The notes under the pieces were generated by a model. That model did no database searches, was not told where the DNA came from, and worked only from the letters and a program-made list of their open reading frames with translations. From the NCBI GenBank assembly GCA_039029935.1, contig JBCCFC010000109.1, positions 1 to 17,032 on the forward strand: DNA of 17,032 nucleotides, read 5' to 3'. Of the stretch, positions 1 through 6,185 are shown piece by piece (position 1 is the stretch's first letter; each line of letters opens with the position of its first letter). The position numbers and the translations under genes are program-made. This DNA is from G039029935 sp039029935 (GTDB taxonomy: Bacteria; Chloroflexota; Anaerolineae; Caldilineales; Caldilineaceae).

Positions 1-1
1 A

Positions 2-496
2 GGTGGCACCATCGAGAATGTTGTCACCATCGACAGTGACACACCGGATACCAATCCAGACAATAATGAGGACATTGAGCCAACCGACTTCCGCATCGGC
101 GGTGTCGGTAGCCCAACAGCGATTGAGTTGTTGAGCTTTGGCACAAATGCATTGCCAAGTGGCGGCACACTAGTACGCTGGGTGACGGGTGCGGAGGTCA
201 ATACACTAGGCTTTGACCTCTACCGTGTGACAGGTGAAGCGTCCACCTTTGACCAAAATGCGGCAGCCCATGTTACAGAAGGCGTCGAAATTGTGGGTGA
301 GAGCATCTTTGGCGGTGAATACACCTTCATCGACAACAGTGCTGTACCGGGTGTGACATACACGTACTGGTTGGTTGAGACTGAAATCAATGGCGATGTC
401 AATACCTATGGGCCTGCGGGCGCAGCGGCAACTTTGAGTAGCACACCGAGTCAGTCGGAGAATTTCTCGATTTTCTTGCCCGTTGTTCAACGATAG
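2..496 (+). CDS. C-terminal end of a secreted SdrD B / Fn3-like surface protein (partial)
   Basis: The reading frame is open from the left edge and stops at TAG 494-496, so only about 164 residues are present and the start lies outside. The first 35 residues are acidic (TIDSDTPDTNPDNNEDIEP), like the end of a calcium-binding SdrD B-type repeat. Next comes a compact beta-sandwich-like module with the pattern LVRW-x(4)-EVNTLGFDLYR and a closing YTYWLVE strand. This pattern resembles fibronectin type III-like modules of secreted Chloroflexota proteins, and related copies occur at 13795-14136 and 15030-15345. The protein ends in SIFLPVVQR, a hydrophobic-LPV-basic tail that also closes the protein ending at 14138. 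A role outside the cell, for example adhesion or surface structure, is inferred. No catalytic residues can be recognised. Confidence 0.75.
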   Translation, partial: GGTIENVVTIDSDTPDTNPDNNEDIEPTDFRIGGVGSPTAIELLSFGTNALPSGGTLVRWVTGAEVNTLGFDLYRVTGEASTFDQNAAAHVTEGVEIVGESIFGGEYTFIDNSAVPGVTYTYWLVETEINGDVNTYGPAGAAATLSSTPSQSENFSIFLPVVQR

Positions 497-621
497 AAAA
501 AGGTTGCAGAAAGGAATGTCTGAACAAGGTCCGTACATCATCTAGGCAATGGTGTGAAAATCATGTGATCATGCAGGTGTAGATTGCGAAATCGAAATTG
601 AACCCATCCAATCCTATTGTT

Positions 622-690
622 TTGGTCATGGTCAGCAACACCCTAAACAGTCATCGTAAGCACCCTTTGGGTGTTGCTGACCATGACCAA
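622..690. repeat. Perfect 22-bp inverted repeat
   Basis: Arms 622-643 and 669-690 are exact reverse complements, separated by 25 bases. The loop also holds a small palindrome, CACCCTTTGGGTG (661-673), which could compete with the long stem. No T-run follows on the plus strand, so it is not a typical intrinsic terminator for the upstream gene. The right arm runs into the gene remnant ending at 824 and appears to contain part of it, so the left arm may be an inverted duplication. Confidence 0.8.
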
Positions 691-824
691 CATGCAATGA
701 GCAGATTCAACAAATTGCCCGCAATATTGAAACCCCAGCGTGGCGAGCTTCGTTTTTGTCGAATGCGCCAGAACAGCGAGTGTTTGAGGCATCCTATGCT
801 GCCCGTTTTCTCAGTGAGGCGTGA
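674..824 (+). pseudogene. Decayed 3' end of a kinase/TPR-regulator paralogue
   Basis: Positions 696-824 translate to NEQIQQIARNIETPAW, then RASFLSNAPEQRVF, then EASYAARFLSEA and a TGA stop. This matches the last 40 or so residues of the intact kinase ending at 4864 (HEQIQQIASYIETPEW, QASFLSNVPEQREL, ELYAARFP). Eighteen bases (702-719) are identical to 4742-4759. Upstream, LLTMTNMQ (about 676-698) in a different frame matches the kinase's LLTTTHEQ, so a frameshift separates the parts, and nothing further upstream aligns. No start codon or ribosome site is present. It is read as the leftover of a duplicated neighbour, most of which was deleted. The parent could be any protein with this C-terminal module, not necessarily a kinase. 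Confidence 0.7.
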
Positions 825-904
825 ATCCACAAGAGTGCGCTTCACTCCCCGCTTTTCGATAATCCGCAACGTCTGCAAAATCGGTGGATCATATTATTCG
901 TCGG

Positions 905-940
905 TTTACGATCCTACGGTTTTCAATTAAAATAGCTGCT
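905..940 (+). promoter_or_regulatory. Sigma70-like promoter for the kinase gene, apparently leaderless
   Basis: TTTACG (905-910) and TAAAAT (928-933) are separated by 17 bases. The start ATG at 941 lies 7 bases after the -10 hexamer, about where transcription should begin. No Shine-Dalgarno sequence precedes this ATG, which fits a leaderless mRNA. The call rests on motif match and spacing only. Confidence 0.45.
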
Positions 941-3900
941 ATGACAGCAAATACACAACACCAACTATGGATCAATAGTCGCTATCAACTCAAAGAAAAA
1001 CTTGGGCAGGGAGGCATGGGTGTGGTCTACCACGCCAGAGACGGGTTGACGGGCGAGACAGTGGCCCTCAAGCAGGTTACAAAACTATCGCAGCAGCCAA
1101 ACGCATCGCCTGTGTCCGAGGAGGACCTGCGCTTGGCGTTGGCGCATGAATTTCAGCTCTTGGCAGGGTTGCGTCATCCACACATCATCAGTGTCCTTGA
1201 TTATGGCTTTGGATCCGCTGGGGAGCAGCCTTTTTTCACCATGCGCTACTTGGCTGATGGACAACCACTGTTGCTGGCTGGTGAAAATCAGTCGATTGAC
1301 CAAAAACTGAGGTTAATTGAGCAACTACTGCAAGCCTTGGCCTATCTCCATCGGCGCGGCGTGTTACACCGCGACCTCAAGCCTGACAATGTGCTGGTAC
1401 AACATGACACGGTGCGTGTGCTTGACTTTGGGCTGGCGATTGCGCGTGACACCCACCACACAACATCGGCGGGGACGTTCCTCTACATGGCACCTGAACT
1501 CTTTGAGGGCATCGCCTATAGCGAGCGATCCGACCTCTTTGCGGTGGGTGTGTTGATGACACAATTGCTGACTGACAAACATCCCTTTGCGCCCGTCAAC
1601 TATGCGTTTCTGGACCGTGTATTGGATGCAGAGCCAGATTTAGATGGGATGGAGACATGGCTACAGCCCTTTGTGCAACGGCTTCTTGCCAAAAATCCAG
1701 ATTATCGATTCGAGAATGCCAACCATGCCATCGAGAGATTATCAGACCTCGTAAAGGACAACCTCGCTGGTACAGACCATTTTGGACAGACTGGTGCGCC
1801 AAAAATAAATGTGTTAGAAACTGAGGCCATTCGTGAAAGCTACTTGCAAGCAGCAACCTTTGTTGGACGTGAAGACGAGATGGCGCAGCTTCAGAATGCG
1901 TTGGCACAGGCGCAGGCAGGGCAGGGGACGGCATGGCTGGTGGGTGGTGAAAGTGGCGTGGGCAAATCGCGTCTACTCCGCGAAGTGCGCACCCATGCCT
2001 TGGTCAGTGGCTTTCTTGTGATGGTCGGGCAGGCCACCGAGAATAGCGCGGGTGGTGCATATGAACTGTGGCGCGCACCGTTGCGCCAATTGGTTTTGAC
2101 ATTGCCACACGTTGGCGACTTGGATGCAGGTGTATTGTTGCCCATTGTGCCCGATATCGCCGAACTGTTAGGCCGTCCAGTCTCACCCGCACCGACGTTG
2201 GATGGGGAAGCCACACAAATTCGTCTCTTTGTCACCATTGCCACGCTCTTTACCCAAGCCACACAACCTATCTTTCTAATTCTGGAAGACCTGCACTGGG
2301 CAGAAGCGGCACTACTGGCCTTGCCCTATTTAGCCCGTATGTTAGATGAATCGTCCCTAGTCATGGTTGGCTCCTATCGTGATGATGAACGTCCAGAGCT
2401 AGCGCAAACGCTATCGGATATGCAAGCGCTCCCATTAGCGCGCTTGACCGAGGAGAATATGGCCGACCTCTCTGTTGCCATGCTCGGTAAAATCGGACAA
2501 CGCCCCGATATTCTCCAACGGCTTCAGCAAGAAACCGAGGGTAATGCCTTTTTTGCGGTCGAGGTGTTGCGGGTGTTGGCCGAAGATATGGGAGGATTGG
2601 GTCACATCGGTGATGCGCCCTTGCCCGACATGCTGTTGCCCGACGGTATCCAGAGCATTGTCCAGCGCAGGTTAGCACGTGTGCCACAGCAAGACCATCA
2701 CCTGTTGCAGTTGGCGGCGGTTGCTGGACGCATTTTGGATATGCGTATTCTCCAAACACTCAATGACGACAGCCATAGCATCCCCGAACGGTGGCTAAAC
2801 ACCTGTGCCGAGGCATCTATGCTGGATGTGGTGGATGATACATGGCGTTTTCAACATGCCAAGATGCGCGATGGGCTGTTGGCAATGATGCCCGCTGAAA
2901 CCATCAAACAGCATCATCAGCAGGTGGCCCAAGCCATTGAGACGGTCTATCCCGATGACCCACGCTACGCCGCCCAACTCGTGGTCCACTGGCGACAGGC
3001 CGAATGCCCTGACAAAGAACTCACCTATGCGTATCTAGCAGGGTCCCATGCGGCCAGCCAATATGCCAATGAGGACGCCATCGCCTATTTAACCAACGCG
3101 TATCAACTTGCCTGTCGCGCAGATCGGGAAAATGATGAGCAGCATCCCAAGCAGCAATATGATGTTCTTTGTCAACGAGAAGAGGTCTATGCATTGACAG
3201 GACAGCCAGAACGACAAAAAGAGGATATAGACCGATTGGCCGCGCTCATAGAGGCATTGGATCAACCGGAATATCATGCAGACGTTGCATTGCGTCAGGC
3301 CAACTATGCGTTCAGCCAAGCCAATCACGATACCGTCCATCTCTTTGCCAAAACAGCCATCGCCCATGCTCAGTTGACCAAGAACGATTTGGTGGTGATC
3401 AGTGCCTATCGTCTCATGGGGGAAGCATGGTCGGCAGTGGGTGAGTATAATCAGGCAAAGACAATGCTGACACACGCGTTTACCTTAGCAGAGAACCTGG
3501 CGCAAAACATTGAGATGGGCAAAATCCTCGTCATCTTAGGTAGAATCGCCAATATTCAAAGCGAATTTGACCATGCGGCGGCGTGTCATCAACAGAGCAT
3601 TGACATCCACACCGCCATCGCACATGAGCAAGGGCGCGCACAGGCACTGCAAGAATTGGGCAATACCACAAGACTCTTGGCAAACTTTCAACAGGCGCAG
3701 GCTTATTTAGAAGAGAGTCTTGAAATCTTTGAACGCATTGGCGATAAAACAGGCGAAGCCGGGGCAGCAAATGACCTTGCCGTTGTGTATGCGGACATGG
3801 GGAAGAACGATACTGTCTTCGCCTATTATCAACGGGCGATAACGATTATGCAGAAGATTGGCAACAAGAGTAATGTTGCGCTCATGTTATGCAATTTGGG

Positions 3901-4864
3901 TATTGAGATGCAGATGCAGGGACAGATTGATAAAGCCTATGACCAGTATCTACAAGCACTAGACATTGCCAATGAGGTGGACGATAAACGTGGGCAAATG
4001 GCCGCATTATTACATTTAGGTGAAGCCTATAGAAATCGCAAAGGCGTCTTTGAGCAAGCAAAAAAACACCTCGAACAGTCAATTGCGCTGGGTGACACAT
4101 CAGGCATGGTCAATGAGGCCACGTCTGGGCGATATGCGTTGGGCGTTTTATTTAAGTATCTTGGTGTCAATAAACTTGCCCAGTCTCATTTCGAGGAGGC
4201 GTTAGAACGCTATCGGAAAACAGGTATGCGATACTTTGAAGCGGGGATTTCGCTCTATTTGGGTCAATGTCTTTCTGCACAGCAAATATTCGAACAAGCC
4301 AAACAACATCTCCACGCATCTATTACCATGAGTCGTGAACTAGAGCTACTCGCCGTTGCTGGTAGCGGGCTGAATGAACTGGCTTGGATTGCCTATCAAG
4401 AGGGCGACTATGAAAAGATGAGTATGTATTACCGCGAGGCTCTGGCAACATTGCAGCCAAGCAAGGACAAAGTACACCATATTACGATTAGTCAAGCGGG
4501 CGTTGCACTCGCAACACTTTTACTCAATAACACAGGTATTGGGTCAGGCACTGGGGCAGGCACTGGGTCAGGTGCTGAGGCAGGTGTTGAGTCGGGCGTA
4601 GCATCAGCCCTTGCCTATATTGCAAGCAATCCGTCGCTGTTAATGCAGCTTTCCCCCTTCTCCCCACATTTGCTCTGCTACAAACTGCTCCATGCAACCA
4701 GCGACCCACGTGTGGACACTCTCTTGACCACGACCCATGAACAGATTCAACAAATTGCCAGCTACATTGAGACGCCAGAATGGCAAGCGTCATTTTTATC
4801 TAATGTACCGGAGCAGCGTGAACTTGAAGAGCTATACGCGGCTCGTTTTCCACACTCAATTTAG
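941..4864 (+). CDS. Ser/Thr protein kinase with AAA/NTPase and TPR domains
   Basis: This 1307-residue soluble signalling protein has three parts. Residues 15-262 are a Hanks-type Ser/Thr kinase: glycine loop GQGGMGVV (22-29), ATP lysine in VALKQV (K44), catalytic HRDLKPDN (D135), DFG (D152) and APE (174-176). Every key residue is present, so it should be active. Residues about 297-700 are a P-loop ATPase that opens with FVGRE; it has Walker A GGESGVGKS (325-333) and Walker B LILEDLHWA (436-444). This is the layout of PknK-like and MalT/AfsR-like integrators. From about residue 770 to 1180 there are helical TPR-like repeats, then a Gly/Ala/Ser linker and a C-terminal module ending near SFLSNVPEQRELEEL. 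No transmembrane segment or output DNA-binding domain was seen. ATG 941 is preferred over the in-frame GTG at 884 because kinase folds usually begin shortly before RYQLKEKLGQGG and a promoter overlaps the longer form. Substrates are unknown. Confidence 0.92.
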   Translation: MTANTQHQLWINSRYQLKEKLGQGGMGVVYHARDGLTGETVALKQVTKLSQQPNASPVSEEDLRLALAHEFQLLAGLRHPHIISVLDYGFGSAGEQPFFTMRYLADGQPLLLAGENQSIDQKLRLIEQLLQALAYLHRRGVLHRDLKPDNVLVQHDTVRVLDFGLAIARDTHHTTSAGTFLYMAPELFEGIAYSERSDLFAVGVLMTQLLTDKHPFAPVNYAFLDRVLDAEPDLDGMETWLQPFVQRLLAKNPDYRFENANHAIERLSDLVKDNLAGTDHFGQTGAPKINVLETEAIRESYLQAATFVGREDEMAQLQNALAQAQAGQGTAWLVGGESGVGKSRLLREVRTHALVSGFLVMVGQATENSAGGAYELWRAPLRQLVLTLPHVGDLDAGVLLPIVPDIAELLGRPVSPAPTLDGEATQIRLFVTIATLFTQATQPIFLILEDLHWAEAALLALPYLARMLDESSLVMVGSYRDDERPELAQTLSDMQALPLARLTEENMADLSVAMLGKIGQRPDILQRLQQETEGNAFFAVEVLRVLAEDMGGLGHIGDAPLPDMLLPDGIQSIVQRRLARVPQQDHHLLQLAAVAGRILDMRILQTLNDDSHSIPERWLNTCAEASMLDVVDDTWRFQHAKMRDGLLAMMPAETIKQHHQQVAQAIETVYPDDPRYAAQLVVHWRQAECPDKELTYAYLAGSHAASQYANEDAIAYLTNAYQLACRADRENDEQHPKQQYDVLCQREEVYALTGQPERQKEDIDRLAALIEALDQPEYHADVALRQANYAFSQANHDTVHLFAKTAIAHAQLTKNDLVVISAYRLMGEAWSAVGEYNQAKTMLTHAFTLAENLAQNIEMGKILVILGRIANIQSEFDHAAACHQQSIDIHTAIAHEQGRAQALQELGNTTRLLANFQQAQAYLEESLEIFERIGDKTGEAGAANDLAVVYADMGKNDTVFAYYQRAITIMQKIGNKSNVALMLCNLGIEMQMQGQIDKAYDQYLQALDIANEVDDKRGQMAALLHLGEAYRNRKGVFEQAKKHLEQSIALGDTSGMVNEATSGRYALGVLFKYLGVNKLAQSHFEEALERYRKTGMRYFEAGISLYLGQCLSAQQIFEQAKQHLHASITMSRELELLAVAGSGLNELAWIAYQEGDYEKMSMYYREALATLQPSKDKVHHITISQAGVALATLLLNNTGIGSGTGAGTGSGAEAGVESGVASALAYIASNPSLLMQLSPFSPHLLCYKLLHATSDPRVDTLLTTTHEQIQQIASYIETPEWQASFLSNVPEQRELEELYAARFPHSI
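4541..4600 (+). repeat. Coding 12-bp tandem repeat (five imperfect units)
   Basis: Five 12-bp units, beginning GGGTCAGGCACT, encode the low-complexity linker GSGTGAGTGSGAEAGVESGV in the kinase protein, between the TPR region and the C-terminal module. Changes in copy number would keep the frame and alter only linker length. Confidence 0.85.
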
Positions 4865-5034
4865 TCGTTTGTGAGACCTTGCGAATTGCGTTCTTTGTTG
4901 AGCAATTACTGCCACATCATCACGACCACCACTGACACCAACACGGTGAGGGTGGCTTTGGCACAGGTTGCCGACTATTACTGCTTACAACTCAACATCC
5001 GCCTCATCATCACGATTCGGGCAGCATCACTGAC
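4865..5034. other. Spacer without a supported gene; possible decayed minus-strand ORF
   Basis: No open frame here has a ribosome site or recognisable product. The 63-codon plus-strand frame from 4871 has a His/Thr-rich, unfamiliar translation. On the minus strand, about 5020 to 4864, one frame interrupted by a stop contains SGGRDDVAVIAQQR. This faintly resembles the last strand of PP2C-type phosphatases (GG-x-DN-V/I-T-V), a common neighbour of Ser/Thr kinases. The match is too short to call as a gene. Confidence 0.3.
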
Positions 5035-5037
5035 TTA

Positions 5038-5054
5038 TGATATAATTTCACCAC
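5038..5054 (+). promoter_or_regulatory. Extended -10 promoter upstream of the DUF2281-like remnant
   Basis: The segment is TGA followed by a perfect TATAAT (5041-5046), which is the extended -10 form; no good -35 is visible. The 14 bases 5037-5050 are identical to 5380-5393 at the higB promoter. The first ATG after it (5055) would open only a 13-codon frame ending at TGA, just before the ribosome site of the remnant at 5104. Confidence 0.5.
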
Positions 5055-5103
5055 ATGTTTGAATGTAGAAGATTGTCTATCTCAACAATAAAGTGAGGTG
5101 TTT

Positions 5104-5220
5104 ATGCAAGATGCAGTACTCGAATTGAATTTGATACAATGAATTAACAATTTGCCCACGGAAGCCGTGTATCAAGTAAGTGAATTCATTATAAGAAAAC
5201 ATAGACAGTCACGCTGGTAG
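5104..5220 (+). pseudogene. DUF2281-like antitoxin remnant with an in-frame TGA
   Basis: An ATG at 5104 follows a GTGAGGTG ribosome-site-like sequence. The frame reads MQDAVLELNLIQ, a TGA at 5140-5142, then INNLPTEAVYQVSEFIIRK and a TAG at 5218-5220. The segment I-x-x-LP-x-EA-x-x-QV-x-EFI matches the usual DUF2281 pattern (I-x-x-LPPE-x-x-x-EV-x-DFIEFL), a family of small antitoxin-like proteins commonly paired with a PIN toxin. One change at the TGA would restore a 37-residue protein, which is still short for the family. No PIN toxin follows. A real but very short protein, or chance similarity, cannot be excluded. Confidence 0.45.
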
Positions 5221-5259
5221 CGATGACAAAGCTCGAAGGAAGCCACCGCGCCCAGCAGC

Positions 5260-5287
5260 GGGGACCCTCTGTACCCAAAGGGTCCCC
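5260..5287. other. GC-rich 9-bp hairpin
   Basis: GGGGACCCT (5260-5268) pairs perfectly with AGGGTCCCC (5279-5287) across a 10-base loop. AATTCGG follows, with no T-run, so a factor-independent terminator is unlikely. It lies between the antitoxin remnant and the higB promoter and could be a processing or insulating structure. The rest of 5221-5380 shows nothing further. Confidence 0.6.
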
Positions 5288-5380
5288 AATTCGGCGTCTA
5301 TTATGGAAAGTACGCTGGAAGCGCACTGTGTGTTGACCAACTCAAGTCTCTCAAAATGTTTTATTGGATTTGGGAAGGCA

Positions 5381-5396
5381 TGATATAATTTCATCT
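5381..5396 (+). promoter_or_regulatory. higBA promoter (extended -10, leaderless)
   Basis: TGA plus TATAAT (5384-5389) lies 7 bases before the ATG of higB at 5397, so the transcript would begin at or next to the start codon. TTATTG (5361-5366) is a weak -35 at 17 bases. No Shine-Dalgarno precedes higB. The spacing matches the kinase promoter exactly. Confidence 0.6.
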
Positions 5397-5690
5397 ATGA
5401 GAATCATTGCAATGAAGACGCTGCGTGAATTCTGGCAGCAACACCCAACCACAGAGCAACCATTACGAACTTGGTATAAAAACGCAAAACGTGCCAATTG
5501 GCAATCACCAGCCGACATAAAAGCATTGTATCGAAACGCAAGCATCGTCGCCAATGACCGCGTTGTGTTCAATATCAAGGGAAATGCCTATCGTTTGGTG
5601 GTTGCCATTGATTATGCGTATCAAATCATATATATTCGTTTCATTGGCACACATAGCGAGTATGACAAGATTGATGTAACAACAATTTGA
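5397..5690 (+). CDS. higB: HigB-family toxin (mRNA interferase)
   Basis: This is a 97-residue protein. The start at MRIIAMKTLREFWQQHP, and the segments WYKNAKRANWQSPADIKA, VVFNIKGNAYRLVVAIDYAY and YIRFIGTHSEYDKIDV, match the well-conserved HigB toxin family along its full length. Family members are ribosome-dependent RNases that cut translated mRNAs and slow growth until neutralised by HigA. The start at 5397 is chosen over the in-frame TTG at 5364 because the family begins at MRII and the -10 hexamer lies inside the longer form. The toxin gene comes first and the antitoxin second, as is usual for hig loci. Its stop TGA overlaps the ribosome site of the next gene, so the pair is one operon. 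No key segment is missing, so it is probably functional. Confidence 0.93.
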   Translation: MRIIAMKTLREFWQQHPTTEQPLRTWYKNAKRANWQSPADIKALYRNASIVANDRVVFNIKGNAYRLVVAIDYAYQIIYIRFIGTHSEYDKIDVTTI

Positions 5691-5698
5691 GGACAATT

Positions 5699-6070
5699 AT
5701 GGATATTAAACCAATCAGAACCGAAGCCGATTATGAGGAAGCACTGGCCGAGATTGATCGTTTGTGGGGATCACCCTATGGCTCGCCAGAAGGTGATAAA
5801 CTGGATGTATTAGCGACATTGGTTGAAGCCTACGAAGAAAAACATTACCCTATCGAAGACCCCGACCCCATAGAGGCCATTCTGCATCAGCTAGAAAGTT
5901 TAGGGCTGACCCGTAATGACTTGGAACCATATATGGGACCGCTAGAGCGTGTGACGGAAATTCTTAGTCGAAAACGTCCACTGTCATTAGAAATGATCCG
6001 TAGTCTACAAGCAGGGCTTGGTCTTTCGGCAGAAATTTTGGTGCAGCCATATGAACTGCAGCCAGCATAA
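5699..6070 (+). CDS. higA: HigA-family antitoxin
   Basis: This 123-residue acidic protein starts MDIKPIRTEADYEEALAEI, the typical opening of the longer HigA antitoxins (COG5499 type) that accompany this kind of HigB. Residues about 30-55 hold GDKLDVLATLVEAYEEKHYP, a signature of the family. Residues about 80-115 (LERVTEILSRKRPLSLEMIR and onward) form the C-terminal XRE-like helix-turn-helix that normally binds the operon's own promoter. GAGGA (5689-5693) lies 5 bases before the ATG and overlaps the higB stop, which favours coupled translation. The expected role is to bind HigB and, with it, to repress the promoter at 5381. The 115 bases that follow, up to the convergent regulator gene, contain no clear terminator. 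Confidence 0.92.
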   Translation: MDIKPIRTEADYEEALAEIDRLWGSPYGSPEGDKLDVLATLVEAYEEKHYPIEDPDPIEAILHQLESLGLTRNDLEPYMGPLERVTEILSRKRPLSLEMIRSLQAGLGLSAEILVQPYELQPA

Positions 6071-6185
6071 ATAGGTGGTGGCGATGAGTGTGGGTGCATT
6101 CGATGGTGATTCGCCGTATTGCTCATTGTCTTCACCGTAATCGGGATGCAAATGGGATACGCTCAATGTACTTGACCACTATACT

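Noticed and set aside
516..545. Nine-codon ORF after AAAGG
   Set aside because: Too short, with the ribosome site only about two bases from the ATG.
598..930. 110-codon plus-strand frame
   Set aside because: It crosses the inverted repeat and the gene remnant in the wrong frame; the homologous frame is the one ending at 824.
4871..5062. 63-codon plus-strand frame
   Set aside because: No ribosome site, unfamiliar His/Thr-rich translation, and a promoter lies inside it.
5260..5287. Intrinsic terminator
   Set aside because: The stem is strong but followed by AATTCGG on the plus strand, with no T-run.
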